Shown here piece by piece: positions 63,307-64,000 of a stretch of DNA of 64,000 nucleotides (position 1 is its first letter; each line of letters starts with the position of its first letter). This DNA is from Eubacterium sp. An11. GTDB lineage: Bacteria > Bacillota > Clostridia > Lachnospirales > Lachnospiraceae. Location: contig NZ_NFLV01000004.1 in NCBI RefSeq assembly GCF_002161065.1, positions 62,001 through 126,000 of the forward strand, given 5' to 3'. Under the pieces are notes generated by a model. It was given only the letters and a program-made list of their open reading frames with translations, did not search any database and was not told the origin of the DNA. A program made the translations under genes and the position numbers.

Positions 63307-64000
63307 CTATCCGCGGTTTTTATTGAAATCCCGGCAGGCCTCAAAATACGCGTCAATGTTCTCTTTTGGAACCACCGGCGCCAGATCACATCCGGATGAC
63401 AGCACAAAATGCGGATATGGTTTCATATCTTCCAGCAGTTTCAGGGTCTGTTCCCGGATGGATTCCGGCGTGCCCATGAAAAACGCTGTGGACGGGTCGA
63501 TATTTCCAAATACCAGAATGTCCGGCGGAATCTGCGGAAGGATATCTCTCATATCCACAGAGTTTCCATAATGATGACCCTTACATCCGGTGCTGTACAT
63601 GGATTTCACAGAATCTTTTACCTGTCCGCAGTCATGCAAGATCAGGAAAAAGTAATCATCCTGGACTGCTTCCACCAGTTTTTTTACATATGTGGAGGAA
63701 AACTCATCCAGCTGGTCCGGAGACAGCAGTCCCGCTGTCGGTTCCGCCATAAATATTCCGTTGGCTCCTGCGGCCTTGTATTCTTTCGCCCGCGCGATCA
63801 GGAATTCCGTCGCTTTGTCCAGAAGAATCTTCATCGAATCCGGGTCCGTCATGGTCAGCATCAGCGCGTTGGATACCTCCATCAAATTGGCCGCCAGAGA
63901 GAACGGTCCCAGCATTCCTCCAAAAATCGGCCGGTCGGTGATCAGTTTCTGCGCTTCTTTCACCGCATCTGTAAAAACATCCACCCGGCCGCTGTGTACG
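63307..64000 (-). CDS. Uroporphyrinogen decarboxylase/MtaA-family protein (5' end beyond window)
   Basis: At least 231 codons of a UroD-superfamily barrel; the start lies right of the window. Zinc ligands typical of corrinoid methyltransferases are present: His-x-Cys in LILHDCGQV and a later Cys in SSGCDLAP. LVFGNIDPSTAFFMGTPE is the family motif. Such proteins move methyl groups between a corrinoid protein and coenzyme M or THF; the substrate cannot be told. No corrinoid protein is visible yet. Confidence 0.88.
   Translation of the reverse strand, partial: VHSGRVDVFTDAVKEAQKLITDRPIFGGMLGPFSLAANLMEVSNALMLTMTDPDSMKILLDKATEFLIARAKEYKAAGANGIFMAEPTAGLLSPDQLDEFSSTYVKKLVEAVQDDYFFLILHDCGQVKDSVKSMYSTGCKGHHYGNSVDMRDILPQIPPDILVFGNIDPSTAFFMGTPESIREQTLKLLEDMKPYPHFVLSSGCDLAPVVPKENIDAYFEACRDFNKNRG

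Overview
The window comes from a Gram-positive, spore-forming Clostridia genome, most likely a Lachnospiraceae-like gut anaerobe. The evidence is strong AGGAGG-type ribosome sites, frequent TTG and GTG starts, the sporulation genes yqfC and yqfD, lipoprotein substrate-binding proteins, and a TPP-riboswitch-led thiSFGH operon. The family-level assignment is inference. Coding density is high and most genes are on the minus strand. I saw no rRNA, tRNA, CRISPR array, prophage or insertion sequence.

Layout. 0-2.6 kb: a truncated response regulator, a small heavy-metal-associated (HMA) protein with a palindrome in its promoter, a DUF368 membrane protein and a HAD hydrolase. 2.7-6.8 kb: a TPP riboswitch with a terminator, a second terminator-like hairpin, then thiS-thiF-thiG-thiH and a ThiE/TenI gene, for the thiazole half of thiamine. 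6.9-10.7 kb: an AAA-ATPase-like/PD-(D/E)XK protein, a YoeB-DinJ type toxin-antitoxin pair and a MATE pump. 10.8-17.4 kb: a 2-aminoethylphosphonate (AEP) operon (ABC ATPase, fused permease, binding protein, phnW, phnX) with an RpiR-family regulator. 17.7-22.9 kb: a SorC-regulated operon with an AraM-like glycerol-1-phosphate dehydrogenase, an AraL/NagD-like phosphatase, RpiB and an FGGY kinase.

23.1-29.7 kb: the complete F1Fo ATP synthase operon atpBEFHAGDC. 30-33.6 kb: a DUF2798 membrane protein whose leader carries a terminator, 5-formyl-THF cyclo-ligase, a DUF896 protein and a large FAD-dependent dehydrogenase. 33.9-39.4 kb: an MMPL/RND exporter with a secreted heptad-repeat partner, controlled by a divergent TetR regulator. 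39.5-46.4 kb: BaiN-like flavoprotein, ybeY and phoH, then a YeiH transporter with its LysR regulator, then yqfD and yqfC. The LysR/YeiH pair interrupts the usual yqfC-yqfD-phoH-ybeY order.

46.5-64 kb: an EAL phosphodiesterase with a degenerate GGDEF domain; the PTS-dependent dihydroxyacetone kinase dhaK-dhaL-dhaM; galM; a sensory cluster (AraC-type response regulator, YesM-type kinase, membrane-anchored binding protein, MglB-like lipoprotein); the galactose transporter mglB-mglA-mglC; rpsU; a NUDIX hydrolase; and the 3' part of a corrinoid methyltransferase-like (MtaA/UroD) gene. The 47.9-61.8 kb block reads as a sugar-sensing and uptake module: galactose-type sugars enter through Mgl, GalM interconverts anomers, and the two-component system with two accessory binding proteins probably sets transporter expression.

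Most distinctive observations: an MglC permease with a roughly 200-residue N-terminal cytoplasmic coiled-coil extension; two consecutive terminator hairpins in the thiamine leader; a possible polyol-phosphate pathway (AraM/AraL/RpiB/FGGY); a repeated TGTAG-N5-CTACA element at the AEP regulator with a related one before the AEP operon; and a TetR operator that overlaps the exporter promoter. Promoters and terminators were read by eye and none has been tested.
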